From MW101C3 sp943367595 (GTDB lineage: Bacteria; Cyanobacteriota; Cyanobacteriia; PCC-6307; Cyanobiaceae), in contig CALRJS020000048.1 of assembly GCA_943367595.1 (NCBI GenBank), positions 1 through 21,338 of the forward strand: 21,338 nt of DNA, read 5' to 3'. Below are positions 1-6,875 of the stretch, piece by piece (within the stretch, counting starts at the first letter, position 1; every line of letters begins with the position of its first letter). Made by a program: the position numbers and the translations under genes. The notes beneath the pieces are model-generated. The model searched no databases and was not told the origin of the DNA. It saw only the letters and a program-made list of their open reading frames with translations.

Positions 1-125
1 CCTTGGCCCTGAACCTGTTGCGCTGCAACGGCTTTCGCTCAGTCCGTGCTGGTCTGATGGCCGTGGCGCATGACATCAGCCGAATGCTCGGCTGGGTCGG
101 AATCAGCGCTGCAGAGACGGAATAA
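1..125 (+). pseudogene. C-terminal end of an IS transposase (ISAs1-like), cut by the window edge
   Basis: An open frame enters from the left edge (first complete codon at 3) and ends with TAA at 123-125. The 40 residues read LALNLLRCNGFRSVRAGLMA followed by VAHDISRMLGWVGISAAETE. This matches my memory of the C-terminus of ISAs1-type DDE transposases, which end in an RxxL(N)xLR...R.G...A..D...ML region. Only the end is visible, so whether the element is intact cannot be judged. It marks insertion-sequence activity at the left side of the island. Family assignment is from recollection of the motif and is moderately sure; that it is a transposase end is the likelier part. Confidence 0.55.
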
Positions 126-328
126 GACAACTTTCAGTCAGCCCTGGCCACTCCCCCCACCGCTCTCCAACCTTCCTGTGACGCTGGGACGTTTGTCGAC
201 AATCCCCTTCGTCATCTACATCCTCTATCGCTTCAGCACGGTTATGGCCTTACCAGGCTATTCAGCCTGCCCTTTTCCCTGTCAGGGCTCGTCTTGAATC
301 CACCGTCCCCGTCCTTGGCTCCTAACAG
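126..328. other. Intergenic stretch between IS end and helicase gene, with a weak terminator-like hairpin
   Basis: No convincing gene is seen. A small perfect stem (CAGGCT at 254-259, AGCCTG at 264-269, loop ATTC) is followed by CCCTTTT on the plus strand, which could terminate the transposase transcript. I could not identify the terminal inverted repeat of the IS with confidence. Confidence 0.35.
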
Positions 329-2665
329 CTATTCCGCGACTATCAGGAGTCCCACGTCCTGCAGAAACCGCTTGATCAGCCCCTGAGCCGATCCCAGCTG
401 GTGCTGATCCACAAACCTGCTCACTGCCACCTGAGGCTCAGCCACCAAGCGCAGTTCCGCCAGCGCCGGCAGCAACCACTCCCAGTCCAGAGCCGGGTAG
501 CGGTACCGGTAGTGCTGCACCACCACCCGCACCCGGCTCTGCTCCAGCGCACCCACCTGCCAGACCACTCCGGTACTGACGGGTGACGCCACACCCCTCA
601 CTACCTGGAGCACGGGGTCATCGCTGTCCGACCCCCCTGATGCATCAAGCGCTGCCAAGACCCTCGCCTCAGCGGCAGGGGGCGGACAGGTCGGACAGGG
701 CGTGTCGGGCAACGCACCCTCTTCCATAACTGCAAGAGCCTTGCGCCGCTCTGGCACCAAGCTCAGATGCCGGACTGCGCGCATCAACCTCTGCAGGGTC
801 CTTGGTGGAGCCACTTGTCCTGTCTCCTCCCGCTGCCGAGTGGACAGTCGCGTTGGTTCTTGCGACGGCTCTTCCGACCGCTGGGACCGCTGCGTCACTT
901 CCTGCACCACCGTCGTCTTCGGAGTCACCAGCGGTTCCAGCGTCAGCACCGGTTGCTGCGCCACTTCCTGCCTGGCCTCCCTTTCCGCCTGCTCCTCCTT
1001 ACGCCTCTTACACCCCTCACTCCCCTGCTCTTCTTTGTTCCCAGCGCGCTCGTCTGCGCCTTGTTCTTCCTCGGAGTTCCCGTCACCCTCACCAAGCTGG
1101 TCTTTGCCCTTGAACCCCGCCAGCGTGGGCAGCAGCAGAAAGCGCGGGTTGGTCTTGACGAACCGCTCCAGGTCGGCAAACAGCGGCGCTGACCACTGAG
1201 CGGAATGGCACGTCGCCTTGGCCCGTGTCACTGCGACATAACGCAGGTTCAGCTCCTCCTCCCGCAGCACCACCACGCCACGAAAGCCCTGCGCATCCCA
1301 CAGCACCTGCGTCTTCTCGGGATCGCAGGGCACACCATCCACAACCTGCAGTGGGTCGCCCACCAGCTGATGCTCCGGGAAGTCCTGGGCCAGCTCCACC
1401 TCGCTGAACTCCAACCCCTTCGACTTGTGCACCGTCGCCAGGGACAAGACACCATCGCCGGGTTGGTTGATCGCACTGGACCTCAGGCCCGCCACCAGGT
1501 CCGGGATCTTGTGAGCCCACATCCGCACAAAGCTGCGCTCCAGCAGTTGGCACCAGGCCTTCAGGTCACGCACGTTCTGCTCCTCCGCATAGCTGCTCAG
1601 CGCTGAGTAGCTCTTGAAGGCTGCGACAAAGGGATCCCGCACCTGCTCCCGTTCTCCCCGATGCAGGTGCCACAGATCCAGCAGCAGCTCATGCCGGTAG
1701 CCCTCGATGCCGCCGCACCAGTGCAACGGCTCCCCACGATCCAGCAACTGCAACGCCTGCATGAACAGGGCGGCATTGCCACGGGCAATGAAGGCACGAC
1801 CGCCAGCAGCTGGCTGCTGCCGCAACCCCCGCACCCGGCGGCCTTCCCCTTTCACCGCCAGCAACCGGTTGGCCGCTGCCGCGATCTCCTCACCAAAGCG
1901 AAAGCTGCCGGTCAAGGCCAGCTCCTGCCACTCCCCAGCCCCTGCCATCGCATTGGTGGCGTGGCGGAACTGGTAGATCTGCTGATGCGGGTCACCCACC
2001 AACACCTTGGCGCACTGCTGCTGCTCCAGGATCGCCAGCGTCACCGGGTTGGTGTCCTGCGCCTCATCCAGCAGGATCACGTCAAAGCGCAGCTGCGGCC
2101 GGGAGAGCTGGTACAGCTTGAGGTAGCCGTCATGCAGCATCGGCACCCGCCGGTCTGACGGGTCCTGCATCAACCTCCACAGCTGCCCTGCGGCCTGCAG
2201 CACCTGCCGGGGATAACGCTCACCCAGTTGCCGCGCAAAACCAGCGAGGTCTTCCCAGCCACTGCAGAGAAAGTGCTGCAATGCCTGCAAGGCAGCATCT
2301 GCCAGCACCAACTGCTCTCGCTCCCCACCAAGCCCCAGAGCCATTGCCGCCTGATGGGCCCGCAACGACCCACGCAGCTTGTGGCGGTAGTGGTGCCCCA
2401 CTGCCCGATACGCCAGGCCATGAATCGTCAGGCAGCGCACATGCTCCCCGAACGTGCCCTGTGCCTCCTGCGCCACGGAACGATTGAAGGCCAGATACAG
2501 CATCCGCATACCCGGACGCGCCTGGGCGTAGGCCCTCAACGTTGTCGTCTTGCCGGTCCCGGCGAAGGCCACCACCCGCAGCGCGCTCGCCTGGCACTGC
2601 ACGATCGCCTCTTGCTCCTCACTCAATCTCCTCCCACCAGACGGTGGGTTCACTCCTGTACGCAT
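329..2665 (-). CDS. UvrD/FBH1-like superfamily 1 DNA helicase with charged C-terminal extension
   Basis: A 778-residue ATP-dependent SF1A helicase. Motifs are seen in order: Walker A AFAGTGKTTT (33-42), FBH1-like motif Ia YLAFNRSVAQEA (57-68), TIHGLAY (80-86), Walker B DVILLDEAQDTNP (195-207), motif III VGDPHQQIYQFRHA (223-236), motif IV LTGSFRFGEEI (251-261), motif V LATVHKSKGLEF (409-420) and motif VI NLRYVAVTRAKA (473-484). The YLAFNRSVA segment and the short inter-motif spacing resemble FBH1-type helicases more than classical UvrD/Rep. Residues about 523-620 are low-complexity, rich in Glu, Gln, Lys and Arg. A folded-looking tail (about 690-778) matches no family I recognise. The ATG at 2665 has GGAG and AGGA upstream on the minus strand. 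A role in recombination control or phage defence is inference; the helicase call is firm. Confidence 0.9.
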   Translation of the reverse strand: MRTGVNPPSGGRRLSEEQEAIVQCQASALRVVAFAGTGKTTTLRAYAQARPGMRMLYLAFNRSVAQEAQGTFGEHVRCLTIHGLAYRAVGHHYRHKLRGSLRAHQAAMALGLGGEREQLVLADAALQALQHFLCSGWEDLAGFARQLGERYPRQVLQAAGQLWRLMQDPSDRRVPMLHDGYLKLYQLSRPQLRFDVILLDEAQDTNPVTLAILEQQQCAKVLVGDPHQQIYQFRHATNAMAGAGEWQELALTGSFRFGEEIAAAANRLLAVKGEGRRVRGLRQQPAAGGRAFIARGNAALFMQALQLLDRGEPLHWCGGIEGYRHELLLDLWHLHRGEREQVRDPFVAAFKSYSALSSYAEEQNVRDLKAWCQLLERSFVRMWAHKIPDLVAGLRSSAINQPGDGVLSLATVHKSKGLEFSEVELAQDFPEHQLVGDPLQVVDGVPCDPEKTQVLWDAQGFRGVVVLREEELNLRYVAVTRAKATCHSAQWSAPLFADLERFVKTNPRFLLLPTLAGFKGKDQLGEGDGNSEEEQGADERAGNKEEQGSEGCKRRKEEQAEREARQEVAQQPVLTLEPLVTPKTTVVQEVTQRSQRSEEPSQEPTRLSTRQREETGQVAPPRTLQRLMRAVRHLSLVPERRKALAVMEEGALPDTPCPTCPPPAAEARVLAALDASGGSDSDDPVLQVVRGVASPVSTGVVWQVGALEQSRVRVVVQHYRYRYPALDWEWLLPALAELRLVAEPQVAVSRFVDQHQLGSAQGLIKRFLQDVGLLIVAE

Positions 2666-3487
2666 CGTCCTGCTCCAAAATCATGGGTTGGTGTTCCAGA
2701 CCTCCCGCCACTTCCGCCCAATGATTAAGTCAGATGGAAGCAGCGGCAGGAACCCTGAAACGACAATCAGCCCGTTTTCCAGCGCGGCAAATTTTCTAAA
2801 ATCCGAAAATCGCTCTCAGCCATAGGGAACACACCTGGCCCAACAGACGTACAACCAAGAAAAAAGAAGAACAAGAGATATGGATTGGTTCCACAGTTAC
2901 CTGCAACCTGTAAACGAACAGCAACGGGAAGCTTCAGCAAGCTTTGTCAAACGACAATCAACCCGGGCCAACACGGCGGACGCTCGAAACCTTGAAAAAC
3001 TTTGATCGAACTTGCAGTTAGCAAGGGATACTAAGTGCACTGCATTTAGAGTCAGAGAAAAACTAACTTGTAAACAGTCGGCCTTGCTGCTGGGTGACTT
3101 ACCTGGCTGGCGGCATGTCTACGGCATCGCGACACAATGTTAGGTGTAAACAGAGCTTGCCCTTGTTGGAGCAGTGATCACCAGGCAGCCGCAGTCCACG
3201 AGTTATGCCTGGCGTTAACAGCGATCCTATGCAAAGCTTTTAGAAACACTGCCTACATCTCCCTTCTTCTACTTCTTTTAAAGTGATTTCAATGAATCTA
3301 ACTGACAGATAAAGGCAGTGTTATCAACTTTGGTGTCTTTCTAAAAACTCCGCTTAAAACACTTCACTTCCTTTCCCGTCATCAGCATGTTAAAAGCGGC
3401 AGCCATGTTCAACGGCGAATACCCAGATCTTGATGACAACTGAGAAAAAAACAAAAAAGCAGAAACAATAAAAAAGCAGAAGAAAAA

Positions 3488-3585
3488 CCAAGATAAAAAC
3501 CAAGATAAAAAAACCAAGATAAAAACTCATAAAAAGAATAATAAAGAAAAAGATAAAAGGAAATTTGTTTGATACGGAGATAAAA
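3488..3585 (+). repeat. A-rich direct repeats (GATAAAA x5, CCAAGAT x3)
   Basis: GATAAAA occurs at 3492, 3504, 3518, 3552 and 3579. The first three are part of a longer unit CCAAGATAAAA at 3488, 3500 and 3514 (spacing 12 and 14 bases). The block is almost free of G and C on a GC-rich genome. Such arrays can act as unwinding elements or protein-binding iterons, or can arise by slippage; the function is unknown. Confidence 0.6.
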
Positions 3586-3665
3586 CGAGTCAACATGATT
3601 ACAAACTATATAAAAAACTGATTATTTTTCATAAAAAACCGACTTCTTTGACCCTTAACCACTCA

Positions 3666-4195
3666 CTAAACAGCATAGAGGTCTGTTTAGAGGAGGAATA
3701 TCAATAAACTCCCAGCTACACTACTTGGTTCCACGAAAGATAACGAATACTCCACGAAAACACCACCCCTTCCAGGGGTTCAATGAAAAAGAACTTATCA
3801 TTCCAAGAAATAATAACGAATAATACTTTATCCATCAATAAGTCGCCTAAGACAATTCAGTTAGCGGGCTTGCGCAGCAAGGCCGCGTTGATTATGTTAC
3901 TTCAGTTGATTCAACTTATAACAGAGTAAAATTTTCTCTACTTTTAACGAGAAAATAGTAATTTCATATTACTTCTTCTTTGCTAGTACTTCAGCTCTCT
4001 ACCATTGAATGGCGATCGTGGCTTGCTGACGCAAGCCACTGCCATAACGGTGGAAGGATCCTTCAAGGGTCAACCTTGAGGGTTAAAAGCATGAGTTGCC
4101 CCCATGTGACCCATGGCAACCAAACTCCCCTTATACATAAGTAGAGGGGGACTTACTGTACCTGGCAGTTCAAACTCCCACACTGGGAATTTGAA
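3666..4195. repeat. Series of at least six stem-loops in the AT-rich tract
   Basis: Inverted repeats seen directly: CTAAACAG/CTGTTTAG at 3666-3690 (8 bp, loop 9, followed by AGGAGG at 3691); ACCCCT/AGGGGT at 3765-3779; a 10-bp stem with one G-G mismatch at 3864-3886 (GCGGGCTTGC, loop GCA); a perfect 9-bp stem at 4018-4039 (GTGGCTTGC, loop TGAC); a 9-bp stem with one wobble at 4060-4082; an imperfect stem at 4125-4150; and a 12-bp stem with one mismatch at 4169-4195 (loop CAC). Two share a GGCTTGC...GCAAG core. The density suggests structured RNA or a DNA-structure-based site, but no known RNA family is recognised. Confidence 0.5.
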
Positions 4196-4649
4196 GAGCC
4201 ACCCGTCCAAACCTCCATTTATACAATGGACAAAGCATCTTTTGAGCTGTATCAGGTTGCCGCAGGAGTCCGTTAGTCAACAAGGTTTTAAAAAAGCAAA
4301 CTTCTATAAATATTGTTCTAAGAAAAAAACTTATAAATTTAAATAAAAATGATTCCTGAGCAAATGGCCATGTAGGAAAACCCTGACCACTCCACTCGGA
4401 CCAAGTTGCCCACGAAGTACAGAAAACCAACCGTTTTGAACAAGTCAAGAGTCCATCCCTCTCATCCCTCTAAGTGCAGAACCTGTTCAAATAGCTTCCC
4501 GTTTGTTGCAAGCAGACGAGTTGATACTCAACAGCCATTCCGGAAGATCTGCTAACGCACCAAGCATTTCTATTGTAAGATTGTATAGAGAGTACGTTCA
4601 CAGTAGTGATGCTCTTTTGATTCTATTATCATCGCGTTTGGAGCAAGTG

Positions 4650-5315
4650 ATGACGTTCTTTATCGACGAGAAGAAGCTAGAAGACCAGCAGAAACAGGTG
4701 GACGCCTGTGAACTTGCATTGAATAGTGGAACCACAGAGATCAACGAAGGGATCCATATGCGAACTCTTCTGGCCGTGGTGAGAGTGGGAAAAGAAGAAC
4801 ATAAAAAGCTCCACAAGATCGAACTGAAGGCTGCGCTGATACTCGGTCGTCAGCTCATCTCAAAGAAGAAATCCCTGAAGCATGGTGAGTACATGCCATA
4901 CCTTCAGGGGTTCGGAATTACATCACAAGATGCCAGCCGATACTGCGCCGTAGCCGATAAATGGTCGGAGATTGAATCCAAGGGTTATACTGACTACAGC
5001 ATTAGCACTGTGTTGCATAAACTTAGAGATGATGCCGTCAATGCACAAGATGGGGGGGGGGACCTCATTAATGCTGATAGAAAGCGTTGGGAAGATACTG
5101 CTTCTGAGGCGGCGGGACGAGAAGCACATCTCATGCTAAAGCTGAATCAAGCTGTGTCGAACTTAGAGCAGCAACGAAAAGAGAATGAGACTCTTCGGGT
5201 CCGGTTGAACGAGTTCCTGGTGAGCGGCAGCCAGCCGCACAGACCGAATCCGCTCGAAACCGTCTTCTTCCCTTGTTCCTTCTACGATCAGGAGATCATG
5301 TCCTATTTGCTCTGA
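4650..5315 (+). CDS. DUF3102-like hypothetical protein with C-terminal coiled coil
   Basis: A 221-residue protein. The ATG at 4650 was chosen because GGAG lies six bases upstream; an upstream TTG (4503) would add 49 residues. Residues 57-105 contain IELKAALILGRQLI, KHGEY and SQDASRYCAVADKW. These recall the DUF3102 pattern of phage and plasmid proteins (IGRxLI..K..L.HGE(W/Y)...GIS...A.RY...A), though this is memory and not a search. Residues 152-191 look like a coiled coil (AHLMLKLNQAVSNLEQQ and onward). No membrane segment. A run of ten G at 5052-5061 encodes Asp-Gly-Gly-Gly-Asp and could slip. Its codon use is less GC-biased than the backbone, as expected for a mobile element. A DNA-binding or replication-accessory role is inferred only. 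Confidence 0.65.
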   Translation: MTFFIDEKKLEDQQKQVDACELALNSGTTEINEGIHMRTLLAVVRVGKEEHKKLHKIELKAALILGRQLISKKKSLKHGEYMPYLQGFGITSQDASRYCAVADKWSEIESKGYTDYSISTVLHKLRDDAVNAQDGGGDLINADRKRWEDTASEAAGREAHLMLKLNQAVSNLEQQRKENETLRVRLNEFLVSGSQPHRPNPLETVFFPCSFYDQEIMSYLL

Positions 5316-5617
5316 GCTCCTCCCTGCAGCAGCCTGTACGTACCGCAGGCCTGACCATCCCCAGGCCTGACCACCGCCAAACACCGCACCCTCTCTTCCC
5401 TAGAGAGGGTGAGGAAGACTGGCTGTGGCTGCTTGAACCCTGTACGGCAACGTTTCTCTAGAACCTTTATCTCCCGAGCCTGCTTGCCGCGATCTGAGCG
5501 AGCTCACGTTTCTATGACGTGATTGCCAAACCGCCTCCAGGACCTCACTTGTGACGACATGATGAGATGGGTGCTGCTATCTTGGCGAGCAAGTCGGTAT
5601 GAGCGGCGATCATTTCG
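5316..5617. other. Gap between two island genes with palindromic direct repeat and strong hairpin
   Basis: No gene is supported. CAGGCCTGACCA occurs twice, at 5346 and 5362 (period 16), and its CAGGCCTG core is a palindrome. A perfect 10-bp stem (5387-5396 with 5402-5411, loop TCCCT) follows. It lacks a T-run, so it may be a transcript-stabilising hairpin or a weak terminator of the upstream gene. Confidence 0.45.
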
Positions 5618-6418
5618 ATGGACATCCTTCGATGGGACAACCCAGAAGAAGCATGGAAGTATGCAAAACATCTCTCTGATCCAGAGTGTTGGCAAGAGTA
5701 CGAGAATGGTCTGGAGTTTGAAGACTCAGAGTATTATGACTGTATTGTTAAGAACACGGGATCTCCCGAAGATTTGGAAGACCTTCGCTTTTGGCAGAAG
5801 GGCTATCAAAAGACGGTGGACAGCCTCAAAGCGCTCATCATCCAGATCAACGCTGGTCAGCAGGCTAATGAAAACCCGGAAGCAGCAAGGGTTGTTCTAG
5901 AGATGCACCGACACTACAAGGCAATTGTAGACGAGATCTCTAAGACGATCGAATACACAGAGCGTCGCAATGAACGCACAAAGCGAGACCTGCAAGCAAT
6001 TGCATCCGCACCTGAAGCATCTGCGTCTACCGCTCCGGCTGCTCCTGTGCTGTCATCAGGGCACCTTGCACCTCCTCCTCCGTTGCCATCCAAGGACGGC
6101 ATCTCTGGAAACCCAGCAGGATGCACTTCTGAATTGACAATCGACGACCTCATTGGACCCGAATTAACGACGTTAGAACTGGCCAAACTGCTTGGTATAG
6201 AACCTTGTAGTATCAGGAGGCGTGCTGGAAAAGCGGCCGAGCGCATGGGCTGGGATTCAAACTCCAAAGTCCCTCTTGCCGTGGATCATCTCTTTATCGA
6301 AGCTGGCAACAAGGAGAGGAGATTTGCGGCAATAAGCCATGGTACAGGCGGGAAAGACAGGGGATGGGTCTTTAAGGAAATCAATTCCAAATCTGAACCC
6401 ATTGCCGACGACTGTTGA
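5618..6418 (+). CDS. Hypothetical island protein with HTH-like C-terminal region
   Basis: A 266-residue protein that I do not recognise. The N-terminal third is acidic and aromatic-rich (for example NGLEFEDSEYYDCIV at 30-44). Residues 89-128 are predicted helical with charged heptads. An Ala/Pro/Ser linker spans about 130-160, ending in APPPPLPSKDG. After it, residues 183-206 (LTTLELAKLLGIEPCSIRRRAGKA) have the look of a helix-turn-helix, followed by basic and polar residues. The ATG at 5618 has only a weak purine stretch upstream. It is on the same strand as the DUF3102-like gene 302 bases upstream. A DNA-binding regulator or initiator is the best guess. The coding call itself is fairly sure because the frame is long and the composition is protein-like. 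Confidence 0.65.
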   Translation: MDILRWDNPEEAWKYAKHLSDPECWQEYENGLEFEDSEYYDCIVKNTGSPEDLEDLRFWQKGYQKTVDSLKALIIQINAGQQANENPEAARVVLEMHRHYKAIVDEISKTIEYTERRNERTKRDLQAIASAPEASASTAPAAPVLSSGHLAPPPPLPSKDGISGNPAGCTSELTIDDLIGPELTTLELAKLLGIEPCSIRRRAGKAAERMGWDSNSKVPLAVDHLFIEAGNKERRFAAISHGTGGKDRGWVFKEINSKSEPIADDC

Positions 6419-6584
6419 CCTGCAGAAGCCAGCAGTGATGATCTAGCTCCCCTCATCTCAATCCACTTCCGCTCCAGGGGGATGCAGATGGCGTCTGACC
6501 ATCAAAGGGCTGAACCGGACAGGGCCGGACAGGGTCCGTTGCATGCCCCACGGATTCACCCGTGTGTCACCTCATGCTCCAACC

Positions 6585-6681
6585 CTCCACCCCTTTCCCG
6601 CAGATCCCCTGTCACAACAGCGTTCTTGGCCCCTCTCTGGGGTGGAGCAAGGGGTGGAGGACAGGTGGAGTGAGGGTGGAG
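6585..6681 (+). repeat. Helically spaced GGTGGAG iterons (four direct, one inverted)
   Basis: GGTGGAG occurs at 6641, 6653, 6664 and 6675, that is 12, 11 and 11 bases apart, close to one helical turn. An inverted copy (CTCCACC) is at 6585-6591. This spacing would put bound proteins on the same DNA face, as in iteron origins and cooperative operators. Purine-rich low complexity is an alternative explanation. Confidence 0.5.
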
Positions 6682-6824
6682 GCAGTGGTGGTCGCCCACC
6701 ACCTCAACGGGAGGGATGCCGCTGCCCTCGCTGCTCCGTCCCTCTGTCGCATGGTCTTTCATCTGCACGTCTGCACTGTTCACTGAAGCCTGTTGGCCCT
6801 GTTGCCGGGCCCTCGTCAAGGTCA

Positions 6825-6860
6825 GGTGGCAGGAGCCCTGTCGCCATGGGCCCTGCCACC
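6825..6860 (-). terminator. Strong hairpin just after the DUF3987 gene
   Basis: GGTGGCAGGAGCCC (6825-6838) pairs with GGGCCCTGCCACC (6848-6860), giving 13 base pairs with a single bulged A and a 9-base loop. It lies 15 bases beyond the stop codon of the minus-strand primase-helicase gene. There is no T-run, so intrinsic termination may be weak; mRNA 3'-end protection is an alternative. Confidence 0.45.
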
Positions 6861-6875
6861 GGTACAGACCCAGCC

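Larger units (their letters stand above)
2666..4649. other. About 2 kb AT-rich, apparently non-coding tract with repeats and stem-loops
   Basis: No open frame here looks like a real protein. Base composition drops sharply compared with both sides, with long A-rich runs at 3440-3640 and 4310-4350. The tract holds short direct repeats (AAACGACAATCA near 2758 and 2951; ATAACGAATA at 3740 and 3813; TCCACGAAA at 3730 and 3751), a GATAAAA repeat cluster and a series of stem-loops, annotated separately. It may be a replication or unwinding region, an untranslated structured RNA, or decayed DNA; the sequence does not decide. A frame is open from a TTG at 4503 into the next gene, but the ATG at 4650 is the better start. 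Confidence 0.6.
6419..6875. other. Non-coding gap between convergent island genes, holding repeats and a hairpin
   Basis: No gene is supported by composition or start signals. It contains a tandem CCGGACAGGG pair near 6517-6537, a GGTGGAG repeat array and a long hairpin next to the DUF3987 stop, each listed separately. Its position beside the primase-helicase gene makes a control or origin role plausible but unproven. Confidence 0.45.

Noticed and set aside
70..297. Plus-strand frame at the left end
   Set aside because: It overlaps the transposase end in another reading frame and has no start signal or recognisable domain.
671..679. GGCAGGGGG, matching the tRNA acceptor/T-arm edge, as a possible attachment site
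   Set aside because: It lies within the helicase coding region and the match does not extend.
702..1199. Long plus-strand frames opposite the helicase gene
   Set aside because: They are antisense to the low-complexity charged linker of the helicase and have Ser/Arg/Leu-biased composition.
3390..3596. A 68-residue minus-strand frame, extremely hydrophobic
   Set aside because: It is the translation of an A-rich repeat block (poly-Phe/Leu/Ile). It has no ribosome-binding site or family resemblance.
3775..3783. GGGGTTCAA, matching the T-loop of tRNA-Leu, as a possible second attachment site
   Set aside because: Only nine bases match and the sequence then diverges; the motif is short and common to many tRNAs.
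5316..6875. CRISPR array or retron
   Set aside because: Repeats are too short and few, with no regular spacers, and no cas or reverse transcriptase gene is present in the window.
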